Shown here piece by piece: positions 21,803 to 33,236 of a DNA stretch of 64,000 bases. The position numbers and the translations under genes were made by a program. Under the pieces are notes generated by a model, which was not told the DNA's origin, ran no database searches, and was given only the letters and a program-made list of their open reading frames with translations. The stretch covers positions 558,001 through 622,000 of the forward strand of contig JAGMWG010000018.1 of assembly GCA_020744225.1 (NCBI GenBank), given 5' to 3'. The stretch is from Paraphoma chrysanthemicola. Taxonomy: Eukaryota; Ascomycota; Dothideomycetes; Pleosporales; Phaeosphaeriaceae. Within the stretch, counting starts at the first letter, position 1, and every line of letters begins with the position of its first letter.

Positions 21803-22384
21803 GGTGTAGCGAACCTCTTTCGAGCGCCGCGGAATGCTGTATTTGAATTGGATTCATACTGTAACAACAGTAAATCTCTGGTTGCACGCTCGAGCACCGC
21901 TTCAAAGCTCCAACCATTCATGGGCCACACGCGGTTGCGGAACAATTGTCCGAACCCCCGTACGCGGCCTTAATACGACCAAATCCCTGCCCTTTTGGGA
22001 CGTGCGTGCAGTGCGCCCCACGCAAATTCGCCGAAGATTGGTGTGACAGACTGGGGAACGGTTGCACCCAAATTTGACGTCCGCATTGAGCTTGCCGCAT
22101 CAGGCGCAAAAGTTGTTCATCAGCCACTGAAAGTGACTAGCCCCCGTCCTACGGCGTTTGAATTACGGGCCTTTCCATGGATCGGCGCGATAGTGCTTCG
22201 GGTGCAAGTCTGCGGAGTTGTGTTGGCTGATTTGGGAGACTAGACTACTTCAGATGCAACGTGCGTGTTGTCCCTGCAGGTACCCCTCATAATTCCCCAG
22301 GGTATTTTATACCAACCTTCCAGCACTCTGGGTCGTTCCACTCTCTCAGCCCTCAACCTGCACAAGATCGAAAACTGCGATACA
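21803..22384. promoter_or_regulatory. Shared divergent promoter, rhodopsin-domain gene / nitrilase
   Basis: 582 bp separate two divergent ATGs. A TATA-like ggtattttatacc lies at 22301-22313, about 75 nt before the nitrilase ATG. Co-regulation is possible but unproven. Confidence 0.4.
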
Positions 22385-23503
22385 ATGGCGCCAACCAAAC
22401 TCACTAAATTCAAGGTCGCAGCGGCGCATGCTGCGCCTGTGTTCATGGACAAGGTCGCCACGATCAAGAAGACTATCAAGCTCATTGAACAGGCTGCTGC
22501 GGACGACGTCAAGCTGCTTGTGTTTCCCGAAACATTCATCCCCGGCTACCCCGTAAGTGTTCTCCACGGCTGCGTCATGCGCATAGCAGAGGCCGAGATC
22601 TTGTGCTGATCATTGCCACAGTACTTCTGCGAATGTTACGCACCCTTGGCGCAAGTGGGCGTTCTGGCAAAGTACGCTGAAGAAAGCGTTGTTGTCGAAC
22701 CCAATGGTGAGGATGTTGTTGCAATTCAGGACGCCTGCCGACGAACCGGGGTTGCCATCAATCTCGGGATTTCTGAGCGCATCGCAAATGGCCACACTCT
22801 CTTCAACAGCCAGGTCATCATTGACAGTGACGGTACCATCCTAGGCGTCCATCGCAAACTCCAGCCGACTTATTGTGAGCGATTCGTTTGGGCCCAAGGA
22901 AACGGGAGTACTCTTCGCAATTGGCCTCTCTCCCTTGGCTACAACCTTGGCGGATTGGCATGCTGGGAACACACAATGAATGGTGCCAGACAGGCTCTTA
23001 TCACTCAGGGTGAACATATCCATGCCGGAGCGTGGCCTGCGCTGTCTACCATGGCTGGCTTTGAAGAAGTTGCAGATGCTCAAATCGAAGCCCTGATGAA
23101 GACGCACGCCCTTACAGCTCAGGTGTTTGTCATTACTGCAGCGAACTACGTTGATCAGGTCTGCTTGGACTGGATGGAAAAGCATCTAGGAAAGCAAGAT
23201 CTTGTAAAGCTCGGAGGAGGATGGTCCGCAATCATTCATCCGTTCTGTTCCTTCATTGCGCCTCCACACACTGGCGCAGAAGAGAAGATTGTGCAAGGCG
23301 AGATTGACTTTTCGCACTTGGGAAGTGTCAAGGTGTGGATCGATGCTGCAGGGCATTACCAGCGTCCGGAAATCTTGCAGTTCGGCTTTGACTCTCGTCC
23401 CCACTGGGCTGATGAGAAGTTGGACCGTTTCAAGGCCCGCCCCGAAGAGAAAGCGAAAGAGGAGAATGGAGATCTGTCGCACAGATCGAGGAAAGAGCAG
23501 TAG
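22385..23503 (+). CDS. Nitrilase / cyanide hydratase-type C-N hydrolase
   Basis: Two exons (22385-22552 and 22622-23503) give 349 aa. The catalytic triad is complete: Glu49 in VFPETFIPGYP, Lys135 in HRKLQPTYCER and Cys170 in GGLACWEHTM. The cysteine block GLACWEH and the ERFVWAQGNGS segment place it among aliphatic nitrilases and cyanide hydratases, which convert nitriles to acids plus ammonia or HCN to formamide. The 69-nt intron sits between FIPGYP and YFCECYAPL, right after the catalytic Glu. The tail (RPEEKAKEENGDLSHRSRKEQ) is charged and likely disordered. Which substrate is used cannot be told. It converges with the homeobox/C2H2 gene. Confidence 0.87.
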
Positions 23504-23775
23504 CTCAAGTGTTCGGATATGTGCTTCCGATATAGCAATTCCAACCGAGTCTTGTCTGGATGCCCCTTGTACTGATCGACCCTAGAGGGCGGTTGATCCT
23601 TAGCTTCCCCGAAACTTAGTTTCGATGCCTGCATGTACTTGAAAAAGGAACGAACTACACCAACGCCGTTGAGCACCCTGTTGCAGTATGCACCTACAAG
23701 CAAGAGTCTTCATCGGAGTTTGACCTGACAAGTTGATTGGCCAAGTTGCGACGACTTTGCAGCGTCATCGCATCA

Positions 23776-26369
23776 TTATCGTTGGATGATCCCAACGTCT
23801 CTTTTGAATCGCAACAACCATTCTGCGAAGTCTGCGGGTGTTTGGTTCCACGCGTCGTCCCCACCGTACATGATCCATCGTGCTTGATGTTGGATTTCTT
23901 CATCAGAAGGCACATGACAGTTGGGATTTTTCGGAGACATTGTCGCTGCGACCCATCGTTTGATGTCACTTTCGAAGATCCGAAAGAAGTTGAAGTCGTC
24001 AGGTAGGACACCTCCCGGCGGCGCATACATGTTGAAGCCTTGGGTTCCTGAAGTCGCCTCAGGCTCCAGCTCGCCAAGTACATTTGCAGGTACCTGCGCC
24101 AAAGGCAGCTCGCTCAGATTCAGCGCTGGCTCATGCGCCTGCAGACCTTCAGTCATAAGGTGATTCGATGAAGGCCATGCAGCAGTTGCTGCTGTTCCGG
24201 AAGCACATCCTGAAGTATCAATCGGCTCGTAACAGCCGGCACGTTGTTTAAAGCTGGATAGCCATTCGGATCCAGAGTAGATGCCCTTCACCATCCAATT
24301 TACGAAAGTGTCGGAAGGAGTCATGGATGACATTTCCATGCCGCGCACAATGATGCACATCTGTGTTTGAAGCAGACTGTCGCTTACTGGTGCGCCGAGC
24401 ATTTGCTGCTCCACAACGAAAGCGCGAAGTTGATTTTCTAACGGGCATTGCTCAAACGGGTGGTCTTTACCTGCGACATTGACGGGCCGAATCAGTTCAT
24501 GCTGTATGTGCAAAATCTTCTCGGGGCGTGCTCACCGTTAATCTTTAGCTGCGAATGCCTGCTCTCAAACGATGTCCTAACCGGTCCGAATCTCGCTGTT
24601 TTTGCCAGATCCGGAGCACACATGATCAGATCTCGTAGCCATGAGTCGTTATTGGCCTGGTGCATCTCACGTCCGTCGCGTTCGGGTCGGGCTTCGGCTG
24701 CGAAAACAACCCTACAGGCCTCGAGTTGTATGGCATCGTTTGTCGGCAATTTGCCATGCGTGTCGATATAGTTTTGCATGAAGAACTCAATTTCTGCTTT
24801 AAGTAGCTCGTACGCATTAGGTGGAGACCCCCACGGCGGGTCACTTCCTCTGGTAGGGACGAGTGTATTTCGCTCATACTCGATTAGATCTACTTCAGTT
24901 AGTAACTCGACGTCATGAAAGTGAGAGCACATAGCTGACAGGGTGGGACAGCATTCTCAACCTGGGTGACTATCTCGGCACTGAAGCCCCAATCACCCTT
25001 CCACTCCGCCATCGTCGCCCCACTCTTGAAGTGATCGGCTAGGTGGTCTGTTCTTTCAGCCCAAGTAGACATATCGCGTCCACAAAACCCGCACAAGGAC
25101 TTGATGTTTGGCATTGGAACCATCCAATCTCTCATTGCCCAACTTTCAAACTTAGCGTCGTGCACGAGTCGCAGGTGCTGCACTAAATGATCCTTCCGGT
25201 GAAAAGTGCGCTCCTCCAGATCTCGATCCTGACAAGAAGTGTAGTGGTGACTCTCAATATGTGTATCATCCGGTGCAACCGCACTACAAAAGACACAGCA
25301 CAACTCGGACGTATTCGCCTTGGGAGCCCGCGGACCATGTAATGCGCAAACCCATTGCTCAAGTGGCAGATGGAGTGACTTCTCGTGTCGCTGCCAATCA
25401 TGTTTAGTCTTGAAGGATTCTGTACAGAATGTGCACTGGTAAGGATCGTGGACTTCATGGCGTAGATCAGTGTCGACTCGTCGACGCCGGCTAATACGCT
25501 TTCGGCGCGCTGGTCGCCGCAGCCTAAGTGAAGACTGTGAGCCCGAAGATTGACGGTTGGAAAACTCGCTGGAATGTGATGTTCCGGCACTGCTTGCGGA
25601 TACGTAAGGAGAACGCCATGGATCACTGTTCGCATAATTGAAACCTTCCACCGTCGATTGGTCTAGAGGCAGGTCAGTATGACCAGAACCATTAACTTGC
25701 AAGCAGAAGGGGAGTTTGACACATACGCGACACTCCACCAGAGTCCCAAGCCATGGCACGAGCAATAGCACCGACATCAGCTGGCTCATGCTCGGGAGGC
25801 GAATCGACCCATCGCTGGAGAGGATTCTTGATCCGAGAATCTTGTTGAACCGCAGGCGTACCAGGCCTTTGGATAATGTCAATAGGTGATGCCGAAGAAT
25901 CATGAGCTTGGGGAAGTGATGGCCGTGGAGCCTGCGCTTTGCCCCGCCTCCTGGCGTTGGCAAACCAATTCGTCAATTGAGCATGGTTGAGGCCTGTCCT
26001 TTGTTGCAGCGCAACCATATCATCCTCTTTTGGATACGGGTGATTCTGATGAGCAGCTAGCCATGTTTTCAATGTGCGGATAACTTCGCGGGAGAAGCGG
26101 CTTCCAAGCTTCGGCCGGGACAGTGGCGTTCCTGGTGTCAACGGTGAGGATACGGCAGTCGAATTGTTCGAGAGGTCTTCAGAGAAAGGCCTGGCTGCCA
26201 TGTAGCTCTCATGTTCGAAATTCTCGTCTTGCGCTGTGCTCAACGCTGCTGACAAGTGATCAAAGCTGCCATCCTGGAAAGGCTCATTGAAGCCAAACGG
26301 GTCGGTGGGCAGACTCGAGGAGGATGCCTCAGCATTTCCGGCTGGTATCCAATAATTCCCACTGTTCAT
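23776..26369 (-). CDS. Homeobox and C2H2 zinc-finger transcription factor
   Basis: Four exons (25727-26369, 24940-25662, 24536-24889, 23776-24470) give 804 aa with all phases closed; the second intron has a perfect TTACTAAC branch site. A TALE-type homeodomain lies at about residues 90-144 (VIRTLKTWLAAHQNHPYP with the three-residue loop extension, then QLTNWFANARRRGK). Downstream, a basic patch (RRPARRKRISRRRR) precedes a classical C2H2 finger (Cys291, Cys294, His307, His312) and two or three weaker Cys/His units (CCVFC, CQDRDLEER-HLRLVH, CGFCGRDMSTWAERTDH). The C-terminal 350 residues resemble the helix-rich tails of the same fungal family. This homeobox/C2H2 pairing is known in Pezizomycotina, where members act in development; targets are unknown. 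Confidence 0.87.
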
Positions 26370-26906
26370 GTCGAATTGCTACGAAAATGATGCAGAAAGA
26401 CAAAGACTTGAAGTCCTCATGTTTGTGTCACGGAGTGGCGGCCGACGGCAGCTAGCCCAGTACGGTCGGCTAGCCGGAAGAAGTATAACCACATGTCGTT
26501 CACGCCCTTTGCGGGGTACTGCACGTTCGAAATCTGCAACTAGAGGCTTCCGCACATATCTAAGATTCCAGCAAAACATTGATGGAATGATGAAGACCTT
26601 TATGCCGATACATCCAAGCAGTTGCATTTACCCTGATAGCACTTGAAAACACGTGCGCTGCCCCTCAATGAACATTCAAGCGGGGTGGATTTGTCAATCC
26701 ACCGGAAACAGAAAGGCGCATCACGAAAATGGGCAAAGAGCCAATCAGAGCAGAACCAAAAATGTGATCATTACGAGCTGAGACAGAACAGCATCGAATT
26801 ACAACGCCCGCTAAAAGTCACTCAACCAAACAAACCATTCAGTCAATCCCAGCGTCTTTGTGAACTCATGACGAGATAATCTTCCCCAATCCCACCGTTC
26901 ATATCA
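26370..26906. other. Intergenic, promoter of the homeobox/C2H2 gene
   Basis: No supported gene; promoter of the regulator on one side and the 3' end of the small secreted protein gene on the other. Confidence 0.4.
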
Positions 26907-27337
26907 TCAAAAGCAAGCTGGCTTCTCAGCAACCTCCTTACATCCATCCTTTCCAAGCCACCACTGATCGCAAAGCGTATTGCACGCGACTCCCGGCTTC
27001 ACAAACACCCTGCCCTGCTGGCTGTCGCCGCCACCAGACGCAGTCCATGGGAGTCGCCACTGAACTTCCGTGTTGCTAGCGTCATAGCCCGTTGCACCTG
27101 AGGAGAGTTAGTATAGTGTTCAGCTCTGATGTCGTGTAAAGAAGTAGACGTACGGTAGCCATGACGGCAAGCGCAGTAGTTTGGAGCAGGTGTGTTGGGG
27201 TCAGAATGGCCCCACACGTAAATACACGATGTGGTGATGTCGCATCTGTTCTTGTCGGGGGCGAATTGGCATGTCTCACAAGTAGTTGCTGAGACGACTG
27301 CGATGAGTGAGAGGATGGTGAGGCTGAGTAGCTTCAT
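26907..27337 (-). CDS. Small secreted cysteine-rich protein (10 Cys)
   Basis: Two exons (27154-27337 and 26907-27097), the intron with a TATACTAAC branch site, give 124 aa. MKLLSLTILSLIAVVSA is a clear signal peptide. The mature part of about 106 residues carries 10 cysteines: CETC, RCDITTSC, YCAC in exon 1 and VACNTLC, DGCKEV, PACF in exon 2. The even number and pairing pattern imply up to five disulphides in the apoplast or cell wall. The first exon alone would end early; splicing adds the last four cysteines. I know no named family. Size and Cys content fit the profile of fungal effectors or small cell-surface proteins, which is inference only. Confidence 0.75.
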
Positions 27338-28337
27338 ATTGCCTGGATGTGACGGAGTTGTTGGTATTGTAGGTATGCTTGGAGGTGGGTTAGATGGGCT
27401 CGATGACTGGATTGCTCAAAGTCGTGATGATCGTCACATCTTATACATCAACGACAGCATGATCCGCCCATGAGTAAAGTATTTCGGTCAGGGCTGAGCT
27501 CGAGTGGCGGTCGTCCCGAGATGGCACTCTGGATCATGACAATGGCGGTGCTAGCATCTATTGTCGTTGAGAGTGACCAGTCAGCAAAGCCTCAAGTCAG
27601 ACATACCCGATCGACTTGATGTTTCTGGCCAATGGAAACAAGCATTTTGTTACATCACAGCCGTATTCGCATCCTCGTATTCCTTTGGTGGTGTCTTGCC
27701 TGTTTTAGCACAAGATCGAGCTGCGGCAATGGTCTGCGGCTGCGCGACAAGCCGGCGACTAGCCGAATGCTATTGTGCTGGCTTTGGTACGACCGCACTT
27801 GGATATGAGGAGCTGAGAATAGACGGTGTGAAGGCTTGGGGCGATGCCATGTGGTGCTCCAATACGAAGTCACGATGTCAGGCAGTTTCGCGATGTGGCG
27901 CAACACCAAGAGTGGGCTGAGTTGCGGGACTGCAACAAGCATGAGCTAATTGGTTGATCGAGAGGGGCTGATGGGAAAGTATTAGTGTAAAGATTCCAAT
28001 GGCCTGATTGTGTGTTAGAGCTGAAGCTTGCAAACAGCCATGAAGAAGAGCTGCGTCTTTGTACCAACACTTATTCGGAACAGCACCAGGCCTTGGCACG
28101 TGAACAATGTCCCGTCTTACGGTCGCGCATCTTCAGCTCTGCCCCAAACTCGGGAAATGCCAGTAACGCGGAATTAAGAACAAAGAAATCCTGAAGACAG
28201 ACACTACGGCATGGCTGGGTGTGACCGCGAGAAAAGAACCCGTTGTAGCTCATGTACAGCCACGCTGCCCAACTCTGGCGTTCGGTGATCCAATGGCCGT
28301 GCAAACGGACAGTGATGGCGTATACTACCAGGAGAAG
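27338..28337. other. Intergenic, no gene seen
   Basis: 1 kb between the promoter side of the small secreted protein gene and the 3' end of the Zn2Cys6 gene. The overlapping frames here are short or lack an ATG and resemble nothing. Confidence 0.4.
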
Positions 28338-30591
28338 TCAGTCTTCAGGCACAGAGTCCAAGTTGAGAAGAAGTGCATCGAGCCAATCGTCATTGAGCAT
28401 GGCGACCTCCGCGGTCGTCGATACAGGCCAGATTGGAGCAGATTGAGCTTGATCCCCTGCAACTACACGCGCGTCTGATTCCCGAGAGCTCCATGCAGAA
28501 TCAAAAAGCGCATCATTTCCTGCTGTTGCGGTATTCGCAGTTGAAGCATCACATAATACCTGACTGCCACCGAGCCAAGTGTCATGTGAAAGTAAATCAA
28601 CCTGATGCAGCAGGCTGCGCAGAGCATTTGCTGCAGCTGGTGCAGCGGTGAAGGTGAGTGCAAGGCGCTCAATGTTTATGATTGCCGTGTCAGCGATCTC
28701 TCGAGCAGTAAATGCGACAGCGCCGCGCGGGTAGGCTAGGATGTAGCCGACCAACGAAAGTGCAGCACTGGTCTGCCAGAAAAACACAGCCGGCCAATAT
28801 CGCAAGCAATCAGTCTGAGTAAAGTCTTGCTCAAGGATATCCGTAATTGCGATGGCGTGGTTTGCACAAGAGATGGCATGTCGTTCGGTCATCGGACAAC
28901 CCCCAGTACGCTGTCTGGCAAAAGAAATACATGGTCGATAGAGTGTCATGGCCAAATAATGGTAATTTACCTCCATGATCATCTGAAGTCGAATATGCTG
29001 TTCAGATCCGGAAGTCATATCAATCTTCGACCGGTCTGTAGAAAATGCAACGCCGCAGTCGTGGCGAGAAAGTATCATACGCTTCGGTAGCTGTTGGATC
29101 CATGTACGGAGGTATTTCATGTTCTTATCCAACCAGACCGCGCAGGTCTCCATGCCTTGAGCGTCCTCGCTGAGCTCTGTCGTCTCGTTCTCGCGAAGTA
29201 CCTTCGCACAAACGCGGTGGAACAGAATGTAGATGGCTCGAGTCGCTAGTATGAGTCGTGTGATATGCGTATTGAATGCAGTAGATAGTGAACAACCTTC
29301 GCTGTGATTAAGAGCGACCTCGTCATCCTTTGGCAGAGTAGACGTGACCTGCGCAATGTTGACACCAATCGGTCTACCAAAATCCATAGCATACTGTGCA
29401 TCCATGGAGTACAGTGTCCACCACAATCGCCTCCTGAAGTCTTGCACGGCCGGTGGTAAATCATGACAAGGTTCCACGTGCAGTCCAAGAACGACACCAA
29501 CTCGAAGTCCGGCGGCCAAGTAGCTGTGTGCAGCATTCTTTCGTTGAGAGCGAGACAACCATAGCACGGAAAGAGTATAGCATTGGAAAGTTGTGATGGA
29601 TGGCTGCTCAAGCTCATCCTGCACGAAGTACTGGCATCGACGGAAGAACCATCGCCCAGCCGAGGAATTCATCTTAGTCTTGGAACTAAGTGTGGGAACT
29701 ACCATTCTAGCATCCTCTGGCTGTGCGTCAATCTGCATACAAAGAGCTAACATGATATCCACAAGAGGCGAAGACTCTCTTGATATACTCGCCGAGTCCC
29801 AAAGTTTGGCGTAATGGCTTGTAAATGCATCTTTGTTCAGTACGGGGTACGAGGGGTGATGGAATTTCCAGTACAGGCATAGCAAGCGCTCCTCTTCCGC
29901 TCTCGTAAAGTCTGCCTCGATTGAATCGGTATCGTTAATAGTTCCATCGGGACTGGTCATTGCTTTGTGTAAGCTTGAAGCCATAACAGAGGGTGCTGGT
30001 CGCGATGCATAGGGCGTGCTCTGGCTCAACGCAGTGTCAAGATGTGCCGTGAGCTTGTCAAGAAAGTAGAATATCGAAGAGGAGCCATATGCCTGGTTAG
30101 ACCCGGGTTGCACTTCGCGTAATGCGAAAGCCCAGTTGTAATAGTTGTGGTTTCCACCATGTTGGCCCAATGGGTCGAGATTTTCCGGCAGGACCAGGTC
30201 GTTCTCTTTGACATCTGGGAATTCGTATGGTGGCTGCTTCGAGAGAGGTGCATGCTCTACTTGTAGCGATCCAAGCTGGCTCTCGAGCTCCTTCACCCGC
30301 GCACGTAGTCGATCAACTTCGCTTAGCTAACATCAGCAATGCACAGTGAACAGAAAAAGCAACTCACGATATCGCGGACGAAAATGTCCGAATCTCTGCC
30401 TTGCCTTCGTCAGCAGTACATTTCCGCCCTTTCACTTTACAATTCGCGCAAGGGCTCTTCGCGTCACATTTGATGCGATAAGTGCGGCACCATGTGCACG
30501 CACGCGCAACTTGATGGCGCTTCTTCCGTGGCTTTGCGGTGTTTGGAGGACTTTCTTCCAGCCCAGGTTGCAGCGAAAGGGTGCCAAACAT
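28338..30591 (-). CDS. Zn2Cys6 transcription factor with fungal-specific domain
   Basis: Two exons (30368-30591 and 28338-30321) give 735 aa. The ATG at 30591 is the first before the zinc cluster; the frame upstream of it has only a non-ATG start. The binuclear cluster CTWCRTYRIKCDAKSPCANC-KVKGRKC covers residues 32-58 with spacing C-x2-C-x6-C-x5-C-x2-C-x6-C. After the intron, VDRLRARVKELESQLGSLQ is a short coiled coil that should set dimer spacing. The Fungal_trans domain fills the middle (LLCLYWKFHHPSYPVLNKD, AAGLRVGVVLGLHVEP, RRRLWWTLYSMDAQYAMDFGRPIGV). It is a nuclear DNA-binding regulator. The target is unknown, and neighbours give no clear pathway. Confidence 0.9.
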
Positions 30592-30950
30592 GAAGCGACG
30601 AGTAAGGTTTGATTCGGTCCGTGATGCCACCGCGAGAGGGCAGGTAAGACGGCTACGAGGCAACAGATAAGAGGGGTCACGGAGTCACCAGGACTAACTG
30701 AGCCTAGCTGCTTTACAATCGCTTGGCATTATCCTTCAGAGCATCCGCACGTCGAACAGTACTTCTGTTCCTCATGACCTTCGCCTCGCTTCATAAAGCC
30801 GTTGACGATTTTGATTCCGCTCATCAGCTCTACACTTATAGTCATCGGAAATGACCTTTCCGCACTCATGGAGCTGGTAGCACACCAAGAACAACGAGCT
30901 CTGGAAGGGCTCGCGTTGCGATTTGACTTTCTTGAAATCTCCAATGTATT
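30592..30950. other. Intergenic between Zn2Cys6 and GFA genes
   Basis: No supported gene; promoter side of the regulator and 3' side of the GFA-domain gene. Frames of 60-75 codons continue from the GFA region in the wrong frame. Confidence 0.4.
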
Positions 30951-31438
30951 CTACAGATTTGGCTGCTGGATCTTGAACCACGTCGGCTCTTCTTCTTCGA
31001 AACCCTTATACGTTGCCACGGGGATTTCTTCGAATAGCCCACACTTCAAGTACATCTGCGGCGCTTCCTCTGAGATTAGAGAGGCAATCGGGCTGCCATT
31101 ACATCAGCCATTATCCGCTGAAACAAGATTGCTACACTCACGATCCGCAGTTGCTGCAAAACTTGCGAAGGATGGTATTTCCACTCTTTGTATCGCTGTC
31201 TTGATACGTCTTCAGATACCCTTTCTGGTCATCAATCTTGACTTGATCCTTGTCAATTACATAGATAAAAGATCCCACAGTCGAGCCAGCCCGACGGCAA
31301 TTGGAACTGTAGCTGTTAGTCCTAATTTATTCCCTGCTTGGAAACCATTTTCGCTTGCCAGTAGCAAATCACTGATTGCTTAGGCAACTCCGCTAGAGAG
31401 ACCTTGATGCCCGAGCAATTGCAGCGTCCTTCAACCAT
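30951..31438 (-). CDS. GFA/CENP-V domain protein in three short exons
   Basis: No single long frame shows this gene; it appears only when spliced. Exons 31359-31438, 31142-31306 and 30951-31092 close in phase to 128 aa. It starts MVEGRCNCSGIKVSLAEL and runs through ICYCSNCRRAGSTVGSF, then KTYQDSDTKSGNTILRKFC, SNCGSPIASLISEE and MYLKCGLFEEIPV. The Cys pattern (CNC, CYCSNC, FCSNCGSP) is the zinc-binding signature of the glutathione-dependent formaldehyde-activating (GFA) family. The first intron begins GCAAGC and ends CAG, so it is a GC-AG intron; the second is GT-AG. Fungal GFA proteins are mostly uncharacterised, and formaldehyde chemistry should not be assumed. Ends after FKIQQPNL. Confidence 0.78.
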
Positions 31439-32415
31439 ATCGCACGTTTGGGAGTGAGAAATGATGAGCGCGTTTTGGGGTACTTGTGAAGTACGCGCTG
31501 TTTTGTTGCCAGGTTGGCAAAGGTCTTATAGCCGATAGAAGCGGGGCAAGAAATGGTACCACATCAGCAAGTGTAAAATTGATTGAATGGGGGAAAGCGG
31601 AACGCCGCTTTGAGACACTGAGTGAGGGATTGGACGATGACTAGCAGTTCTACCAGGTCTGGAAGTAGAATGATGACATTGTGCTTGTCCGGTCCGTCGC
31701 TGTTGCCTCGGCAGTTCGAAAGCGGCGAGTCGCCCTGATCCATAGCATGCGGAACGCAGTAAGCCGTCGAAGGCTGTTGACACAGTCGGAACAGGAGACC
31801 ACAGGAGATGCCAGGCTCTGGGAGAAAGAAAAGGCTATTGCATCTTCCAAGTGCCTATCAAGCGTCTGGCATCATTATTTCTAACAGCATATCCAAGGCG
31901 TGCCAGCTTCTAAAATCGTCTTTGCAGGCGATGATTCATATGGGCCCGTCAGAAAAGTGCAAGCTCGACTTGCAGAAGTTCGCGTATGACGATGTAATCG
32001 TTGTCATCTGGCAAAGGCCTGTGTAGCTGTTCTCGGTTGGCGGTCACGACACCGTGGTGCATATGAACCCGCTTTGGTGCATGGTTACAGGCGAGTAAGG
32101 CATTTCATCTCGCTGATGAGAAAAGGTTCTTATGTGAGCTTTACAAAACGGTGTGAGGATGACGGGAAAAAAGGTGAGGAGAGCACAGATTATGTATGTT
32201 GAGCAGAGCATAGTAATAAGTAGTGAGTAATCACTCCTGACGATGATGCAGCTTATCGATAGTGTGACTTTCAGGCTCGCGCGACTCAAGCGGCAACATT
32301 CCGCGTGTTTATTTGAGCTCCACCAACACCAACGACCCCATTAAGTTCGCCGCATAACAAGTTCTCGGTCAACAATTAAAACACACGTCTCAATATCACG
32401 CGCAGATCTTCTACC
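31439..32415. other. Intergenic, no gene seen
   Basis: About 1 kb between the start of the GFA gene and the start of the next plus-strand gene. Both promoters must lie here. Frames are short and overlapping. Confidence 0.4.
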
Positions 32416-32935
32416 ATGGTAGTTATTCCCTCGTGGATTCTCTGTGCAAAGTACTCAGCCAATGTAGACACGCGACTCCTCCGCAAACTACCTGCACATG
32501 CACCACTCGCACCACGCCGACCTACTCGAATCCTTCACGAATCCAACGTCTTCGCAGCTTGCGCCTGAAGACATTTACATCCCGCCGCATCTGCAGCCCG
32601 TTAATCCCGAAGACGAGGATGACGTAGTGCCTGACCAGCACGCAGCATTTGGCATACAGCGTGCGACACAGACGAAGAAGGAGCCGACGTGGCGCGATCT
32701 CGGCCTTGAGGAGCTGATGCGAAGAGGACCCAGCGCGGTGACGGGGAGCAATACCGGTGCGAGGCCGAGTGGTGGCACAGGCGTCAGCGCAGGAGGCGTC
32801 GCTGTTGCTGCGCAAGAAGAGCCTGTGATGCTGGCACTGAGAAGACAGCCAGGCGCGAGAGGCCCCGGAGTGCGAGTGAATGGGGGAGAGACGCAAAGCA
32901 TGGGCGGCGGTGCCGGCAATGGGCTGCCACGATGA
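32416..32935 (+). CDS. Small conserved protein, possible ATG-only first exon
   Basis: A frame from an ATG at 32498 encodes 145 aa: HHADLLESFTNPTSSQ, DIYIPPHLQPVNPEDEDD, then TWRDLGLEELMRRGPSA and a Gly/Ala/Arg-rich tail. The frame extends upstream to an intron acceptor at 32467. An ATG in good context (ctaccATGG, 32416-32418) is directly followed by GT, and a 49-nt intron to AG joins it in phase, giving MTRDSSANYLHMHHSHHADLLE, 156 aa in all. The first coding exon would then be the start codon alone. The alternative is translation from 32498. The family is not recognised; no signal peptide or membrane segment. The acidic linker and WRDLGLEEL helix suggest an adaptor-like protein, which is only a guess. 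Confidence 0.55.
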
Positions 32936-33236
32936 GTGCGCTGTCCACGGGATCAGGATGGATCTATGATTGCTGTAGCAGTAATCGGCCGCTATCGCTC
33001 TGACAACGATGACAACAATCGCACGTGGAACTGCATTGAGATTACAAGAAGCAAATCAGCACCAGGAATGCGATGACGGACGTCGTGGCGGGCAGGCTGC
33101 ACATTAAGAAGGGAGGGGCGACCAGCGAGGAGGGGCATGGACCTTACTACTCTCAACTTCTCACACCCCACCACCACAACTCTGAATTCCACTACTCTCA
33201 GCATACACCCTCTGCAACGCTAACGAGGAGTTCATA
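32936..33236. other. Short intergenic, Nudix promoter
   Basis: About 300 nt between two same-strand genes; no other gene seen. Confidence 0.35.

Noticed and set aside
16595..24000. Secondary-metabolite gene cluster around the nitrilase, SDR and acyl-CoA synthetase
   Set aside because: No PKS, NRPS, terpene synthase or DMATS backbone is present in the window.
30802..31383. A 193-codon plus-strand frame
   Set aside because: It is the antisense shadow of the GFA gene, whose three spliced exons explain the region better.
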